From NCBI GenBank assembly GCA_049115695.1, contig JAGDZR010000012.1, forward strand, positions 124,001 through 188,000: a stretch of DNA of 64,000 bases, written 5' to 3'. The position numbers and the translations under genes were made by a program. The notes under the pieces were generated by a model. It was not told the origin of the DNA, made no database searches, and worked only from the letters and a program-made list of their open reading frames with translations. Positions 16,323 through 26,165 of the stretch are shown here, one piece after another. Source of the stretch: JAGDZR01 sp049115695. GTDB taxonomy: Bacteria; Bacteroidota; Bacteroidia; Cytophagales; Cyclobacteriaceae. How positions within the stretch are numbered: the stretch's first letter is position 1; the number at the start of each line of letters is the position of its first letter.

Positions 16323-16886
16323 TTAAAAAATCTGATAATATTCCGAATCTTGAAGCAAGTAAAATGCCAATACGATTGGGCCAACTGCCATTACGGAATG
16401 CCAAATTTTTAGATTTCCGGTTACCACGAATGCTACAAGTAGGACACTTATTCCTGTATTTACTATTAATAGGTCCATGGTCAGCGCATCCACCAGATGT
16501 AGGTTCAAGGTGACCATTGCTAGCATAATTATCACATTTTGACAAAACCAAAAACGATTTTTGACCAGGTGTTCATTCATATCAATGTCTTTGTAGCTCT
16601 CAGGGAAATAAATGTAAGCCCCCATAAGCAGAGACGCGGCAGGAATAAAAACCAAGCCCAAAAACTCAATAGGGGTATCTATGATCTCATAAATGGCAAA
16701 ATTTCTTGAGAGGAAGTATTTCCAAACTATAACAATGGCAAATTCAACTGCACCCATCAAATACGACAAGTTGAAACGGTATTCATGTCTGTGAATGTAG
16801 AGTTTGGACCAACCCTGAACAATGAGTGTGAGCACCCCCGCCAGGAGAATGGTCTCAAAAACGTGGTAATACTCTTCCGTTGACAT
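16323..16886 (-). CDS. Hypothetical polytopic membrane protein
   Basis: 187 residues with about six hydrophobic segments, starting at ATG (MSTEEYYHVFETILLAG). There is no signal peptide and no recognised domain. Charged loops (LYIHRHEYRFN, YFPESYKDIDMNEHLVKNRF) separate paired helices. It stands alone between a gene-poor region and the aldolase gene. I do not recognise the family; coding status rests on length, ATG start and amphipathic helix pattern. Confidence 0.6.
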   Translation of the reverse strand: MSTEEYYHVFETILLAGVLTLIVQGWSKLYIHRHEYRFNLSYLMGAVEFAIVIVWKYFLSRNFAIYEIIDTPIEFLGLVFIPAASLLMGAYIYFPESYKDIDMNEHLVKNRFWFCQNVIIMLAMVTLNLHLVDALTMDLLIVNTGISVLLVAFVVTGNLKIWHSVMAVGPIVLAFYLLQDSEYYQIF

Positions 16887-17030
16887 TTACGTAATATTTA
16901 GTTCGATGAATTCTAGCGATATTAGTATTAAGTAGGATACAGTTAAATCTGCGAAAGGGTACAAGAATTATAGCTAACAATTCAAATATATGTCAGTGGG
17001 TGGTTGGTTGCAAGCATCTAAAATTGAGCA

Positions 17031-17064
17031 AAAAAAAGTCGCAGCTTTCACCGCGACTTTTTAT
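17031..17064 (-). terminator. Rho-independent terminator after fructose-bisphosphate aldolase
   Basis: The 10-bp arms AAAAAGTCGC and GCGACTTTTT (17033-17042, 17053-17062) around a 10-nt loop lie 20 nt past the aldolase stop codon, with a T-run on the minus strand. Confidence 0.85.
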
Positions 17065-17084
17065 CGTTTGAAAGTATTTAGAAC

Positions 17085-18149
17085 TTATGCGTTCTTATTG
17101 ATATTGTTAAGATCTTCAAAAGCCTTGGCTAGTCGCTTAACGAAGTTTTTCTCTCCTTCTCTGATCCACGTACGAGGATCGTAGTATTTCTTGTTAGGTG
17201 CTTCTTCTCCCTCTGGGTTTCCGATCTGAGACTGTAGGTAGCCTTCATTCGCCTGGTAGAAGTTTTTCACACCTTCCCAGTATGCCCATTGCATATCTGT
17301 GTCAATGTTCATTTTGATCGCTCCGTACTCGATAGCTTCTCTAATCTCTTCAACAGAAGATCCTGATCCACCATGGAATACGAAATTCACAGGGTTAGGT
17401 CCGGTTCCAAATTTCTCCTGAATGTAATCCTGAGAGTTTTTCAGAATGGTAGGCGTCAATTTCACATTACCAGGCTTGTAAACACCATGCACATTTCCAA
17501 AAGCAGCAGCAATTGTAAAGTTTGAACTGATCTTCTTTAATCTCTCGTATGAATATGCCACTTCTTCTGGCTGAGTGTAAAGTTTACTCGCATCTACATC
17601 AGAGTTATCCACTCCATCTTCTTCACCACCAGTAATACCCAATTCGATTTCAAGTGTCATGCCCATTTTATCCATGCGTTCGAAGTATTTGCATGAGATG
17701 TCCAGGTTTTCTTCTATAGGTTCCTCCGATAGATCAAGCATGTGTGAGCTGTAAAGCGGAGTGCCGGTTTGCTCGAAATGCTTCTCACTTGCATCTAAGA
17801 GTCCATCAATCCAAGGGAGTAATTTTTTGGCCGCATGATCTGTATGTAATACGACAGGTACACCGTAGTACTCTGCCATCGCGTGCACGTGCTGAGCACC
17901 AGCGACTCCACCAGCAATTGCTGCTTTCTGACCATCGTTGGACAAAGCTTTACCAGCGTTGAATACTGCTCCTCCATTTGAGAACTGGATCATCACCGGA
18001 GAATTGACCTGTTTTGCAGTTTCCAATACAGCGTTTACACTGCTGGTTCCGATAACGTTGACAGCAGGTAGGGCAAAGTTGTTTTCGTTTGCGTAATTAA
18101 GCAGGTCAGTAACTTCCTGACCGGTTAAAACACCTGGTCTGAATTTCAT
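17085..18149 (-). CDS. fbaA: Class II fructose-bisphosphate aldolase
   Basis: A zinc-dependent glycolytic and gluconeogenic enzyme that interconverts fructose-1,6-bisphosphate with dihydroxyacetone phosphate and glyceraldehyde-3-phosphate. The 354 residues match the long FbaA type (E. coli 359) rather than the shorter class IIB forms. Zinc ligands and active-site motifs are visible: LHTDHA (about residue 108), IELGITGGEED, GNVHGVYKPG and FHGGSGSS. It starts at an ATG behind a TATATTTG box and ends at a strong terminator, so it is monocistronic. It is divergent from the maltodextrin operon whose products enter the same pathway. Confidence 0.96.
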   Translation of the reverse strand: MKFRPGVLTGQEVTDLLNYANENNFALPAVNVIGTSSVNAVLETAKQVNSPVMIQFSNGGAVFNAGKALSNDGQKAAIAGGVAGAQHVHAMAEYYGVPVVLHTDHAAKKLLPWIDGLLDASEKHFEQTGTPLYSSHMLDLSEEPIEENLDISCKYFERMDKMGMTLEIELGITGGEEDGVDNSDVDASKLYTQPEEVAYSYERLKKISSNFTIAAAFGNVHGVYKPGNVKLTPTILKNSQDYIQEKFGTGPNPVNFVFHGGSGSSVEEIREAIEYGAIKMNIDTDMQWAYWEGVKNFYQANEGYLQSQIGNPEGEEAPNKKYYDPRTWIREGEKNFVKRLAKAFEDLNNINKNA

Positions 18150-18190
18150 AGATTTTTAATTTAGAAATGAACTCAATTTGTTTCGTCCGG

Positions 18191-18198
18191 CAAATATA
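18191..18198 (-). promoter_or_regulatory. Minus-7 promoter element of the aldolase gene
   Basis: The minus strand reads TATATTTG, an exact TAnnTTTG match, 42-49 nt upstream of the aldolase ATG. The -33 region is weak (GTGGGTTAG instead of a clear TTG), so only the -7 element is claimed. Confidence 0.5.
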
Positions 18199-18301
18199 GA
18201 ATGTATCATTCTAACCCACTATCCTCCTTTTCATATTGCTTGAAAAAGGCCTTAATTATTGAAAATTTCCTATTTTTCAAGATTGTAGCCAATGTTTAAT
18301 T

Positions 18302-20680
18302 ATGAGTTATTTACTTGAATCGCTTAATGGCGTTCGTTCAATCGATTGCGATGGGTCACAAGTCCAGGGAATGGCGGGTGATGTCGAGTTTTCAATTGAG
18401 TGTTTAAGGGACGATATATTTCGAGTTTGGATAAAAAACTCAAAAAAAAATAAAAAATATTCTAAGGCTGTAATTCAGACTGAAGTACAAGGAAAGTTTG
18501 AGTTTCAGGAAGATGATACACATATAACGCTTAAGACATCCGCTGCAACTTTATCTCTCCAGAAAGCGCAATTCCTAATTACCCTTAAAAATCGTGCAGG
18601 AGAGATACTTGTTGAGGATGAACCCGGGCTTGGAACTGGTCGCATGGGAAATCAGGTAATCACCCATAAAAAATTACAGGATGACGAGCGTTTTATAGGG
18701 CTAGGTGAAAAAACCGGTGACCTTAACAAAAGAGGAGGAGGATATACCAATTGGAACACCGATTCATTTGCTTATGGAAATCATACAGACCCGCTTTACA
18801 GTACTATACCATTTTACATTGGGTTGCATCATAATCGTTCATATGGTGTGTTCCTGGACAATACATTTAGGAGTCATTTCAACTTCGGTGCTTCCAATCA
18901 TAGATTCAGCTCTTTCATGGCAGAAGGTGGGGATATGGATTACTACCTGTTTGCCGGAGATGTTCAGCGGATCATAGAAGGATATACCTGGTTGACAGGA
19001 CGCATGGAGCTACCACCGAAGTGGTCTTTGGGGTATCAGCAATGTCGATACAGTTATTATCCTGAACATGAAGTACGGACAGTGGCCCGGACATTCCGAG
19101 ACAAACAAATACCTTGTGATGTTCTGTATCATGATATTCATTACATGCAGGATTACAAAGTGTTTACCTGGAACAATGAGCGTTTTCCTAATCCAAAAAG
19201 ATTAATCAATGAGCTCCATAATGATGGGTTCAAAGTGGCTGTTATTGTGGATCCAGGCATCAAACTAGAGAAGGGGTATGAGGCTCATGATGATGGAGTT
19301 AAACAGGATGTATTTATTAAGTATTCAGATGGTGAATACTACACAGGTGATGTCTGGCCAGGGACTTGTTATTTTCCCGATTTTTCTTCGGAGAAAGGCC
19401 GAAAATGGTGGGGGAGTAAGTTCGAGGAATTAGTCGCCCAGGGAGTTGATGCATTTTGGAATGACATGAATGAGATCGCCACCTGGGGAAATTTCCTACC
19501 CAATAGCCTTGTTTTTAACAATGACGGTGATCCGATTTCAACACATGAGGCTCGCAATGTATATGGCACTGAGATGGCTAAAGCGACCAAAGAAGGTGTA
19601 GAGCAATTCATTGGAGACAAACGAACCGTAGTGATTACCAGGGCCGCATTTGCTGGTTTTCAACGTTACGGCGTTTTGTGGACTGGTGACAATGTAAGTT
19701 CAGACGAGTCAATGATGCTGGGTTGTCGAATGGTTACTGGTTTGGGACTTTCGGGACTCCCATTCACAGGCAATGATGTAGGAGGGTTTGCTGGAAGAAC
19801 TGAAGTGGATTTATTTGCACGCTGGATTTCAATCGCTGTTTTCCAACCCTTTTTACGCGCGCACACTTTCGTTAATACAGCAGATGCCGAGCCCTGGTCA
19901 TTTGGTGAGAGAGTGGAAGAGATTGCCAGAAACTACATCAATCTCCGATATCGACTGATGCCATACCTATATGGTGCATTTGTAGAAAGTGCAGCCTCTG
20001 GATTACCTGTGGCGAGATCTTTGGCAATCAATCACGCCCATGATGAGCGTGTTTATGACGCTCAGTATCAGAATCAATTCTATTTGGGCAAAGACATATT
20101 GGTAGCGCCAGCCGAGAGCACTAAACAAATTATCAAAGTGTTTCTCCCCGAAGGAGTTTGGGTTGACTTACATACAGGCAAGCAACACCAGGGAAATCAA
20201 ATCATTTATCAGGATTGTCCCTTGGAAAGGTTGCCGGTATTTGTGAGAGCTGGAGCTGTTCTCCCAATGCAATCGTTGGTGCAGTCCACTTCCCAACATC
20301 ATGATGGCCGCCTGCATTTACATGTCTATCCTGGAAGTGTAGGAGCACAATTTGAGCTATACGAAGATGATGGGTTGACCAAGTCAGGCGAATCCAGTAC
20401 ACGTGCCATTTACTTCGATGGGGAAGGGGAACTGCACATTGGCGCAGTGGCTGGAAAGTATAAAACTGAATTTGACCGCCTGGTCATTTACCTGCATGGG
20501 GCTGAGGTCAGTCACTTTGAAGTTGGTGATGAAAAAATCAATGGAGAAATCGTTGATTACTCTTATTTTGAGCCGATCTCGCATTTTGATCCTTTCGAAC
20601 AACAAGGATCTCACCCCAATTTTAAAGTAACAAGAATGGAAACAAGTTTACCCACTAGTCGACTAGAAATCAGTTGGTAG
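18302..20680 (+). CDS. Alpha-glucosidase, glycoside hydrolase family 31
   Basis: Retaining exo-alpha-glucosidase that releases glucose from maltose and maltodextrins. The 792 residues carry an N-terminal beta-sandwich (from about 20 to 210), the catalytic barrel and C-terminal beta domains. The nucleophile lies in FWNDMNEIATW and the acid/base in WTGDNVSSDE. There is no signal peptide, so the enzyme is cytoplasmic and acts on imported sugars. The MFS transporter and MalQ genes follow with almost no gap, giving a compact three-gene operon. A run of A (about nt 18439-18463) encodes a Lys/Asn-rich stretch without disturbing the frame. Confidence 0.94.
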   Translation: MSYLLESLNGVRSIDCDGSQVQGMAGDVEFSIECLRDDIFRVWIKNSKKNKKYSKAVIQTEVQGKFEFQEDDTHITLKTSAATLSLQKAQFLITLKNRAGEILVEDEPGLGTGRMGNQVITHKKLQDDERFIGLGEKTGDLNKRGGGYTNWNTDSFAYGNHTDPLYSTIPFYIGLHHNRSYGVFLDNTFRSHFNFGASNHRFSSFMAEGGDMDYYLFAGDVQRIIEGYTWLTGRMELPPKWSLGYQQCRYSYYPEHEVRTVARTFRDKQIPCDVLYHDIHYMQDYKVFTWNNERFPNPKRLINELHNDGFKVAVIVDPGIKLEKGYEAHDDGVKQDVFIKYSDGEYYTGDVWPGTCYFPDFSSEKGRKWWGSKFEELVAQGVDAFWNDMNEIATWGNFLPNSLVFNNDGDPISTHEARNVYGTEMAKATKEGVEQFIGDKRTVVITRAAFAGFQRYGVLWTGDNVSSDESMMLGCRMVTGLGLSGLPFTGNDVGGFAGRTEVDLFARWISIAVFQPFLRAHTFVNTADAEPWSFGERVEEIARNYINLRYRLMPYLYGAFVESAASGLPVARSLAINHAHDERVYDAQYQNQFYLGKDILVAPAESTKQIIKVFLPEGVWVDLHTGKQHQGNQIIYQDCPLERLPVFVRAGAVLPMQSLVQSTSQHHDGRLHLHVYPGSVGAQFELYEDDGLTKSGESSTRAIYFDGEGELHIGAVAGKYKTEFDRLVIYLHGAEVSHFEVGDEKINGEIVDYSYFEPISHFDPFEQQGSHPNFKVTRMETSLPTSRLEISW

Positions 20681-20682
20681 AA

Positions 20683-22032
20683 ATGAATGAAGAAATGAGT
20701 ATGAAGAAACCATTATTATCGATACCCCAGATATGGAACATGAGCATGGGGTTTCTGGGCATTCAATTTGGATTTGCTTTGCAGAATGCAAATGCAAGTA
20801 GAATACTCCAGACTTATGGAGCGGATGTGGAGCATCTGGGTTGGTTTTGGCTGGCCGCACCTGTCACTGGTTTGATCGTTCAGCCGATTGTTGGTCATTA
20901 TAGTGATCGTACTTGGAATAAACTGGGTCGCAGAAGACCCTACTTCCTGGTTGGTGCTGTTTTGGCTTCAATCGCGCTCTGTTTCATGCCAAACGCTGGA
21001 ATATTGGCAGGACTGATACCGCCTATGTTCATAGGTGCCGGAATTTTAATGATCATGGATGCTTCGATTAACATTTCGATGGAACCATTCAGGGCGTTGG
21101 TCGGAGATATGTTGCCAAGCGAACAACGGACACATGGATTTTCAGTACAAACAGCCTTGATTGGTATTGGAGCTGTGGTAGGATCTTCTCTGCCATACTT
21201 ACTTGCAGAGTGGTTTGATGTTTCTAAGGTTGCTGCTGAAGGAGAAATTCCCAATAATGTGATCTTCTCATTCTACGTAGGTGCATTGATTTTCATTTTG
21301 TCAATTCTATGGACCATTAAAAAAACGAAGGAATATCCACCCGCTGAGTTTGCGAAGTACAACGGAATTGAGGACAGTCAGGAATCAGGAAGTATCCTTA
21401 ATATTTTCAAAGATTTTGCTGAAATGCCAAAGGCAATGAAGCAGCTTGGTCTGGTTCAATTCTTCTCCTGGTTTGCCTTGTTTGCCATGTGGGTTTTTAC
21501 AACACCGGCAGTTGCGACGCATATTTATGGAGCCGAAATTGGAGATACATCTTCTGAGAAATACAATGATGCCGGAAACTGGGTAGGTATAATGTTTACT
21601 GTTTACAATGCAGTAAGTGCAGTATTGGCGCTAGCATTGCCTAAGATTGCAGCAAAAATTGGAAGGAAAAAGACCCATGCAGTTGGGTTACTAATGGGAG
21701 GTGTAGGGTTAATCTCGATTTACTTTGCACCAAATCAATACTTTCTGCTAGGATCTATGGTGTTGGTTGGTTTTGCATGGGCAAGCATTCTGGCTATGCC
21801 TTATGCCATCCTGGCCGGGTCCATTCCTCCTGCTAAAATGGGAATTTACATGGGGATATTCAATTTCTTCATTGTAATCCCGCAGATCATTAGTGGTTTG
21901 ATCAATGGTCCAATAGTGAAGCAGTTTTTCGATTCACAAGCTATTTATGCATTAATCATGGGAGGTGTTTTTATGCTGATAGCGGCCGCAGCAGTCACAA
22001 TTGTTGAAGATAAAGATGAGATAGTAGCGTAA
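20683..22032 (+). CDS. MFS sugar transporter (SLC45/GPH-type maltose/sucrose carrier)
   Basis: A twelve-helix transporter with the SLC45-type cytoplasmic motif DRTWNKLGRRRPY after helix 2 and PIVGHYSD just before it. This group imports maltose, sucrose or related oligosaccharides, usually with protons. ATG at 20683 is used, 2 nt after the GH31 stop codon; the frame would otherwise begin at a TTG inside that gene. The third gene starts 3 nt after its stop codon. Position between an intracellular alpha-glucosidase and MalQ points to maltose or maltodextrin uptake. Confidence 0.9.
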   Translation: MNEEMSMKKPLLSIPQIWNMSMGFLGIQFGFALQNANASRILQTYGADVEHLGWFWLAAPVTGLIVQPIVGHYSDRTWNKLGRRRPYFLVGAVLASIALCFMPNAGILAGLIPPMFIGAGILMIMDASINISMEPFRALVGDMLPSEQRTHGFSVQTALIGIGAVVGSSLPYLLAEWFDVSKVAAEGEIPNNVIFSFYVGALIFILSILWTIKKTKEYPPAEFAKYNGIEDSQESGSILNIFKDFAEMPKAMKQLGLVQFFSWFALFAMWVFTTPAVATHIYGAEIGDTSSEKYNDAGNWVGIMFTVYNAVSAVLALALPKIAAKIGRKKTHAVGLLMGGVGLISIYFAPNQYFLLGSMVLVGFAWASILAMPYAILAGSIPPAKMGIYMGIFNFFIVIPQIISGLINGPIVKQFFDSQAIYALIMGGVFMLIAAAAVTIVEDKDEIVA

Positions 22033-22035
22033 GAC

Positions 22036-24747
22036 ATGAAGTTAACGTTTCAAATAGATTATAGAACCCGCTGGGGACAGGAAGTAAAAGTATGTGGGTC
22101 GACACACGAGCTGGGCAACTGGGACATAACTAAGGCCCTGTCTCTTTATCCCACTGCTGGTGAGCACTGGGAAGCAAGCATTGAACTCGAAGATTCAATG
22201 GAACTGGAATACAAGTTTTTGATCATTGATCAGGGCGAAGTAACCTGGGAGTTTGGTGACAGCAGAAAGTTGAAGCCAGTCAAAGGACTCAGTGCTTACT
22301 ATATCAAGGACAACTGGAGGTCTCAGCATGATGTAGCCAGCAATCTGTCCACGTCTCCATTTTTGAAGGCATTTTTTAACAGAGTCCCGTCAAAACCGAG
22401 GGTATTAAAAGCTGTCAACGGCAAGTCTTATGTCAAATTACAAATAAGGACTCCCAGGATTGGCAAGGACTATTCATTGGGAGTTATTGGATCGTCAGCT
22501 CAGCTCAGCAATTGGGATCAGACAAAACCTATGCTTATGAGTGATGTAGATTTTCCGGTATGGCAGGTGGACATTCCTCTGACACAGGAGGATTTGCCTT
22601 TCGAGTATAAATATGTCATCTACAGCCACAAGGAAGAAAAGGTTGTGACCTGGGAAAATGGAAATAATCGGTACTTGCCGATTCATGAAATTCAGCCCAA
22701 CCAGATGACGATTTGGACGGATGAGGCATTCAGATATCCGGTGGGTGACTGGAAGGCGGCTGGAGTTGCTATTCCGGTATTTTCTCTGAGAAGTGATAAA
22801 GGTACAGGGGTAGGTGAGTTTACAGATATCAATTTATTAGTGGATTGGGCGGTGAAGACCGGCATGAAGCTTGTTCAGATTTTACCTGTAAACGATACGG
22901 TCGCCACTCATACCTGGGTGGACTCTTATCCGTATGCCGCAATTTCTGTCCATGCCTTGCATCCGATCTACGCCAACTTACAGACCATAGGAGACCTTAA
23001 GAATAAGTCACAGCAGCAGAAAATCAATAAGGAGCGAAAGCGATTGAACGCTTTGGCTGAGCTCGATTATGAGGCAGTAATGAACCTGAAGAGTCAGTTT
23101 TTCAAGGCAAGCTATTCTGAGAATAAAGCAGCATTGAAGACTCCAGAATTCAAGACGTTTTTCAAAGAGAATAAGCATTGGCTGCTGCCTTATGCTGCCT
23201 TTTCTGCACTACGGGACAAACATGGAACTGTTGATTTTAGTAAATGGGGGAAACATGCTGTCTTTAACGAAAAAACAATTGAAAAGCTGGCAAGTCCCAG
23301 GTCGAAGGACTATGACGATATTGCAGTTCACTTCTATATTCAATATCACCTTGATCAACAGCTAAAAGCTGCTTCTGAGTACGCGAGAGGGCATGGGGTG
23401 GTACTCAAAGGAGACATACCCATTGGGATTTATCGGAATTCAGTTGACGCCTGGGTTGCTCCTCATTTGTACAACATGGACAGTCAGGCTGGTGCTCCGC
23501 CTGACGACTTTTCAGTATCAGGTCAAAATTGGGGATTCCCAACATACGATTGGGATGAAATGGCCAAGGATAATTATGCCTGGTGGAAGGATCGGTTGGT
23601 CAAAATGTCTGAATACTTTGATGTATTCAGAATAGATCATATTCTGGGATTCTTCAGGATATGGGAAATCCCAAATCAATATGTTGAAGGAATCATGGGA
23701 CACTTCAATCCTTCATTGCCTGTTACCATTCAGGAAATGAATGATAGAGGACTTTGGTTTGATTATCACCGGATGTGTCAGCCGTATATCAAGGCGCATG
23801 TAGTAAAACGCTATTTTTCAAATCATGCTGATCATATATTTGAAACGTATTTACAGGCTGATGGAGCAGACAGTTTTAGTTTCAAAGAGGAGTTTAACTC
23901 GCAGAAAAAGATAAAGGAGTATTTTGATTTGCTCAATAAGGATCATGATGCCAATATTCCTTTCAATAACTGGATCAGAGATCATCTTTACAATTTGCAT
24001 ACAGAAGTTATTTTTATTCCTGATCAGCAACAGCAGGATGCATTCAACCCGAGAATTGCTTTTCATTCAACTTCCTCATTCCAGGACCTTGATGAATCAA
24101 CCAGGCAAAAGCTTGATGATTTGTACAATCATTATTTCTATCATCGTCATAATGAGTTTTGGCGTGATAGTGCATTGAAAAAACTCCCGGCCATAAAGGA
24201 GGCTACAAATATGCTGATATGTGGTGAGGACCTAGGAATGGTACCTGCCTGTGTTCCGGGTGTTATGTGTGAATTGAGTTTGCTGAGTCTTGCGATTCAG
24301 CGCATGCCAAATGATGACAGAGAGTTCTGGCACCCGGCTGATACACCCTACATGAGTGTAACAAGTACAGGTAGCCATGACATGTCATCCTTGCGTGAAT
24401 GGTGGCAAGAAGATACAGGTCGGACACAGCGATTTTATAATTCAATTATTGGTTATGGAGATGATGCGCCATATTACTGTGAACCATGGGTGGCTCGGGA
24501 TGTGGTCAATCAACATTTGCAATCACCGAGTATGTGGGCAATTTTCCCCATTCAGGACCTTGTAGCTATGGACGGGCAATTGCGAAGAGATTGGCCAGAA
24601 GATGAGCGCATAAATATTCCAGCTATTGCTCAGCATTATTGGAAATATAGATTTCATATCAGTATTGAAGATTTGCTGGAAAATGATGGTTTCAGTGGAT
24701 TTGTGAGACAATTGGTTGATCAGGGTGGACGAAGCGCAGATTATTGA
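22036..24747 (+). CDS. malQ: 4-alpha-glucanotransferase GH77 with two N-terminal CBM20 domains
   Basis: Disproportionates maltodextrins in the cytoplasm. Two starch-binding CBM20 modules (about residues 1-95 and 130-230) show the repeated GSxxxLGNWD-like pattern (GSTHELGNWD, GSSAQLSNWD). The GH77 barrel follows. Its nucleophile is in VFRIDHILGF, the acid/base in ICGEDLGMVP, and the third acid in TGSHDMSSLR. The 903-residue architecture with tandem CBM20 resembles plant DPE2 and Bacteroides MalQ rather than the 690-residue E. coli enzyme. DPE2-type enzymes handle maltose and soluble glycans, which suits the operon. A terminator follows. Confidence 0.93.
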   Translation: MKLTFQIDYRTRWGQEVKVCGSTHELGNWDITKALSLYPTAGEHWEASIELEDSMELEYKFLIIDQGEVTWEFGDSRKLKPVKGLSAYYIKDNWRSQHDVASNLSTSPFLKAFFNRVPSKPRVLKAVNGKSYVKLQIRTPRIGKDYSLGVIGSSAQLSNWDQTKPMLMSDVDFPVWQVDIPLTQEDLPFEYKYVIYSHKEEKVVTWENGNNRYLPIHEIQPNQMTIWTDEAFRYPVGDWKAAGVAIPVFSLRSDKGTGVGEFTDINLLVDWAVKTGMKLVQILPVNDTVATHTWVDSYPYAAISVHALHPIYANLQTIGDLKNKSQQQKINKERKRLNALAELDYEAVMNLKSQFFKASYSENKAALKTPEFKTFFKENKHWLLPYAAFSALRDKHGTVDFSKWGKHAVFNEKTIEKLASPRSKDYDDIAVHFYIQYHLDQQLKAASEYARGHGVVLKGDIPIGIYRNSVDAWVAPHLYNMDSQAGAPPDDFSVSGQNWGFPTYDWDEMAKDNYAWWKDRLVKMSEYFDVFRIDHILGFFRIWEIPNQYVEGIMGHFNPSLPVTIQEMNDRGLWFDYHRMCQPYIKAHVVKRYFSNHADHIFETYLQADGADSFSFKEEFNSQKKIKEYFDLLNKDHDANIPFNNWIRDHLYNLHTEVIFIPDQQQQDAFNPRIAFHSTSSFQDLDESTRQKLDDLYNHYFYHRHNEFWRDSALKKLPAIKEATNMLICGEDLGMVPACVPGVMCELSLLSLAIQRMPNDDREFWHPADTPYMSVTSTGSHDMSSLREWWQEDTGRTQRFYNSIIGYGDDAPYYCEPWVARDVVNQHLQSPSMWAIFPIQDLVAMDGQLRRDWPEDERINIPAIAQHYWKYRFHISIEDLLENDGFSGFVRQLVDQGGRSADY

Positions 24748-24837
24748 TTCCAACCTTTTTGAGTTGAGGGTTGTCATAATGGTGGAAATATCCAAAATAT
24801 AGAATATTAGCATATTGCTATAGTATGAAGAAGGTAG

Positions 24838-24863
24838 CCCCGACGAAATGTCGGGGTTATTTT
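24838..24863 (+). terminator. Rho-independent terminator of the maltodextrin operon
   Basis: The arms CCCCGAC and GTCGGGG (24838-24844, 24850-24856) with a 5-nt loop are followed by TTATTTTTTT. The hairpin lies 90 nt after the malQ stop codon and ends the three-gene operon. Confidence 0.85.
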
Positions 24864-24911
24864 TTTACCCAATTACAACCATCTATAGGTTTTTAAGGTC
24901 AGTAAAACTGT

Positions 24912-25469
24912 ATGGGAAGAATTTTGACGTTGACTATTGCCCTTGTTCTATTGGGATGTGACAAAGACCAGTGTGAGTTTGAAGCTAGTAGTGCGATCAT
25001 AGGTGAAATAGAACTGCATGCTGTTGACTATGAGGGTTATAACGAAATTTCTCTGTTGGCTCAACACAATCAAATCGCCCACAATAAATATGCCTTGTGG
25101 CTTGAGGTGACTCCTGAGTTTATTGCTGAATTTGGATCGGATGGCGGCACCTCTATTTCATGTGATATGGGCCAGATACCGCTAGCTGTTGAAATCGAAT
25201 CAATAAGTTTCCGGACGTTGAAAGCATATAACGAGGCTTATTTATCAGGAGCAGACATGACGGATAGATTCGTTTTTATGACAAAAGAGGGGTCACGATC
25301 GCTCTCAGATGTTCAAATGAATGAGGATTTTGTGAATAGCTATTATTTATTTTTCAAATGCGAGGAAATTCCAGAACCAAACAATTTAGTGAGTTTTGAA
25401 GTCACTTTGAAAATGAAAAATGGTGCAGGCTATGTCCTGGAAAGTGTACCGGTTTTCATATCTAATTAA
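24912..25469 (+). CDS. Hypothetical lipoprotein
   Basis: 185 residues with a lipoprotein signal peptide (ALVLLGC lipobox, Cys about residue 16) followed by a DKDQCE mature N-terminus. The rest is an acidic, beta-rich domain containing three more cysteines (DQC, ISC, FKC). I do not recognise the family. Small lipoproteins of this kind are frequent in Bacteroidota. Its last 8 nt overlap the end of the convergent SGNH hydrolase gene. Confidence 0.7.
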   Translation: MGRILTLTIALVLLGCDKDQCEFEASSAIIGEIELHAVDYEGYNEISLLAQHNQIAHNKYALWLEVTPEFIAEFGSDGGTSISCDMGQIPLAVEIESISFRTLKAYNEAYLSGADMTDRFVFMTKEGSRSLSDVQMNEDFVNSYYLFFKCEEIPEPNNLVSFEVTLKMKNGAGYVLESVPVFISN

Positions 25470-26112
25470 CAAAAGGTAACAAAACTTTAGACCATATTGC
25501 ATACCCCTTTGCATTCATATGAAGGTTATCCTCTATGAAAATGTCTGAACGAATTTGTCCTTCATCATCCAACATGGGTGTCCATACATCCGCAAAAAAT
25601 AGCTGATCATATTTTGATGTCAATGAGTTTAAAGCATTGTTCAGTTCCTCATATTTATCCCTCAGATTAGCCCGGCTAATGCTTGGTTTTGGCGAGATAA
25701 TTACAATGGGAAGACTGGGTTTCCATGCTCTGATCTTTGTAATCAAAAGTTGAAAATCCGCTACAATCTCATCGGTGGTCTTGCCTTTTGCAATATCATT
25801 ATCACCTTCATAAACGAAGACTTTGACTGGGTCTTGGGACAGTACCAAATCGTCAATGTACCTGATTAAATCATCCGTTTGACTACCTCCAAACCCGTGA
25901 TTAAGAATTACCTTGGACTCATCGAGTTGTTGAATGTCTTTCCAAAACCTGATGCTGGAACTACCAACAAAGAGATAGGACTGTTTGGGGATTCCATCCA
26001 GATAGCGAGATTTAATAGCTTGTACTTCCTCTAGGAATGGAGGTGATTCTTGAGCGATAAGCTGAAGCGAAATGATAACGAGTAAAACTGGAAAAAGTGA
26101 TTTATAACTCAT
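25462..26112 (-). CDS. Secreted SGNH/GDSL hydrolase
   Basis: A probable esterase or acetyl-esterase of 216 residues with a Sec signal peptide (hydrophobic core VLLVIISLQLIAQ). The SGNH blocks are visible: GSSSIR with the catalytic Ser (block I), GFGGSQ (block II), YEGDNDIAKG (block III, with GDND where GEND is common) and DNLHMNAKGY holding the Asp/His pair (block V). This is the lipoprotein-like GDSL branch that often acts on acetylated sugars. The ATG at 26112 is used. It converges on the preceding lipoprotein gene with an 8-nt overlap of coding ends. Confidence 0.85.
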   Translation of the reverse strand: MSYKSLFPVLLVIISLQLIAQESPPFLEEVQAIKSRYLDGIPKQSYLFVGSSSIRFWKDIQQLDESKVILNHGFGGSQTDDLIRYIDDLVLSQDPVKVFVYEGDNDIAKGKTTDEIVADFQLLITKIRAWKPSLPIVIISPKPSISRANLRDKYEELNNALNSLTSKYDQLFFADVWTPMLDDEGQIRSDIFIEDNLHMNAKGYAIWSKVLLPFVN

Positions 26113-26165
26113 CGGGGGAAATTAATGAGTTTGTATCAATTTTAACTTATTTCAGACTGAAAAAT

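Noticed and set aside
18430..18465. A-rich homopolymer run near the start of the GH31 gene as a possible frameshift
   Set aside because: The frame continues intact through the run and encodes a plausible Lys/Asn-rich surface loop, so no disruption is seen.
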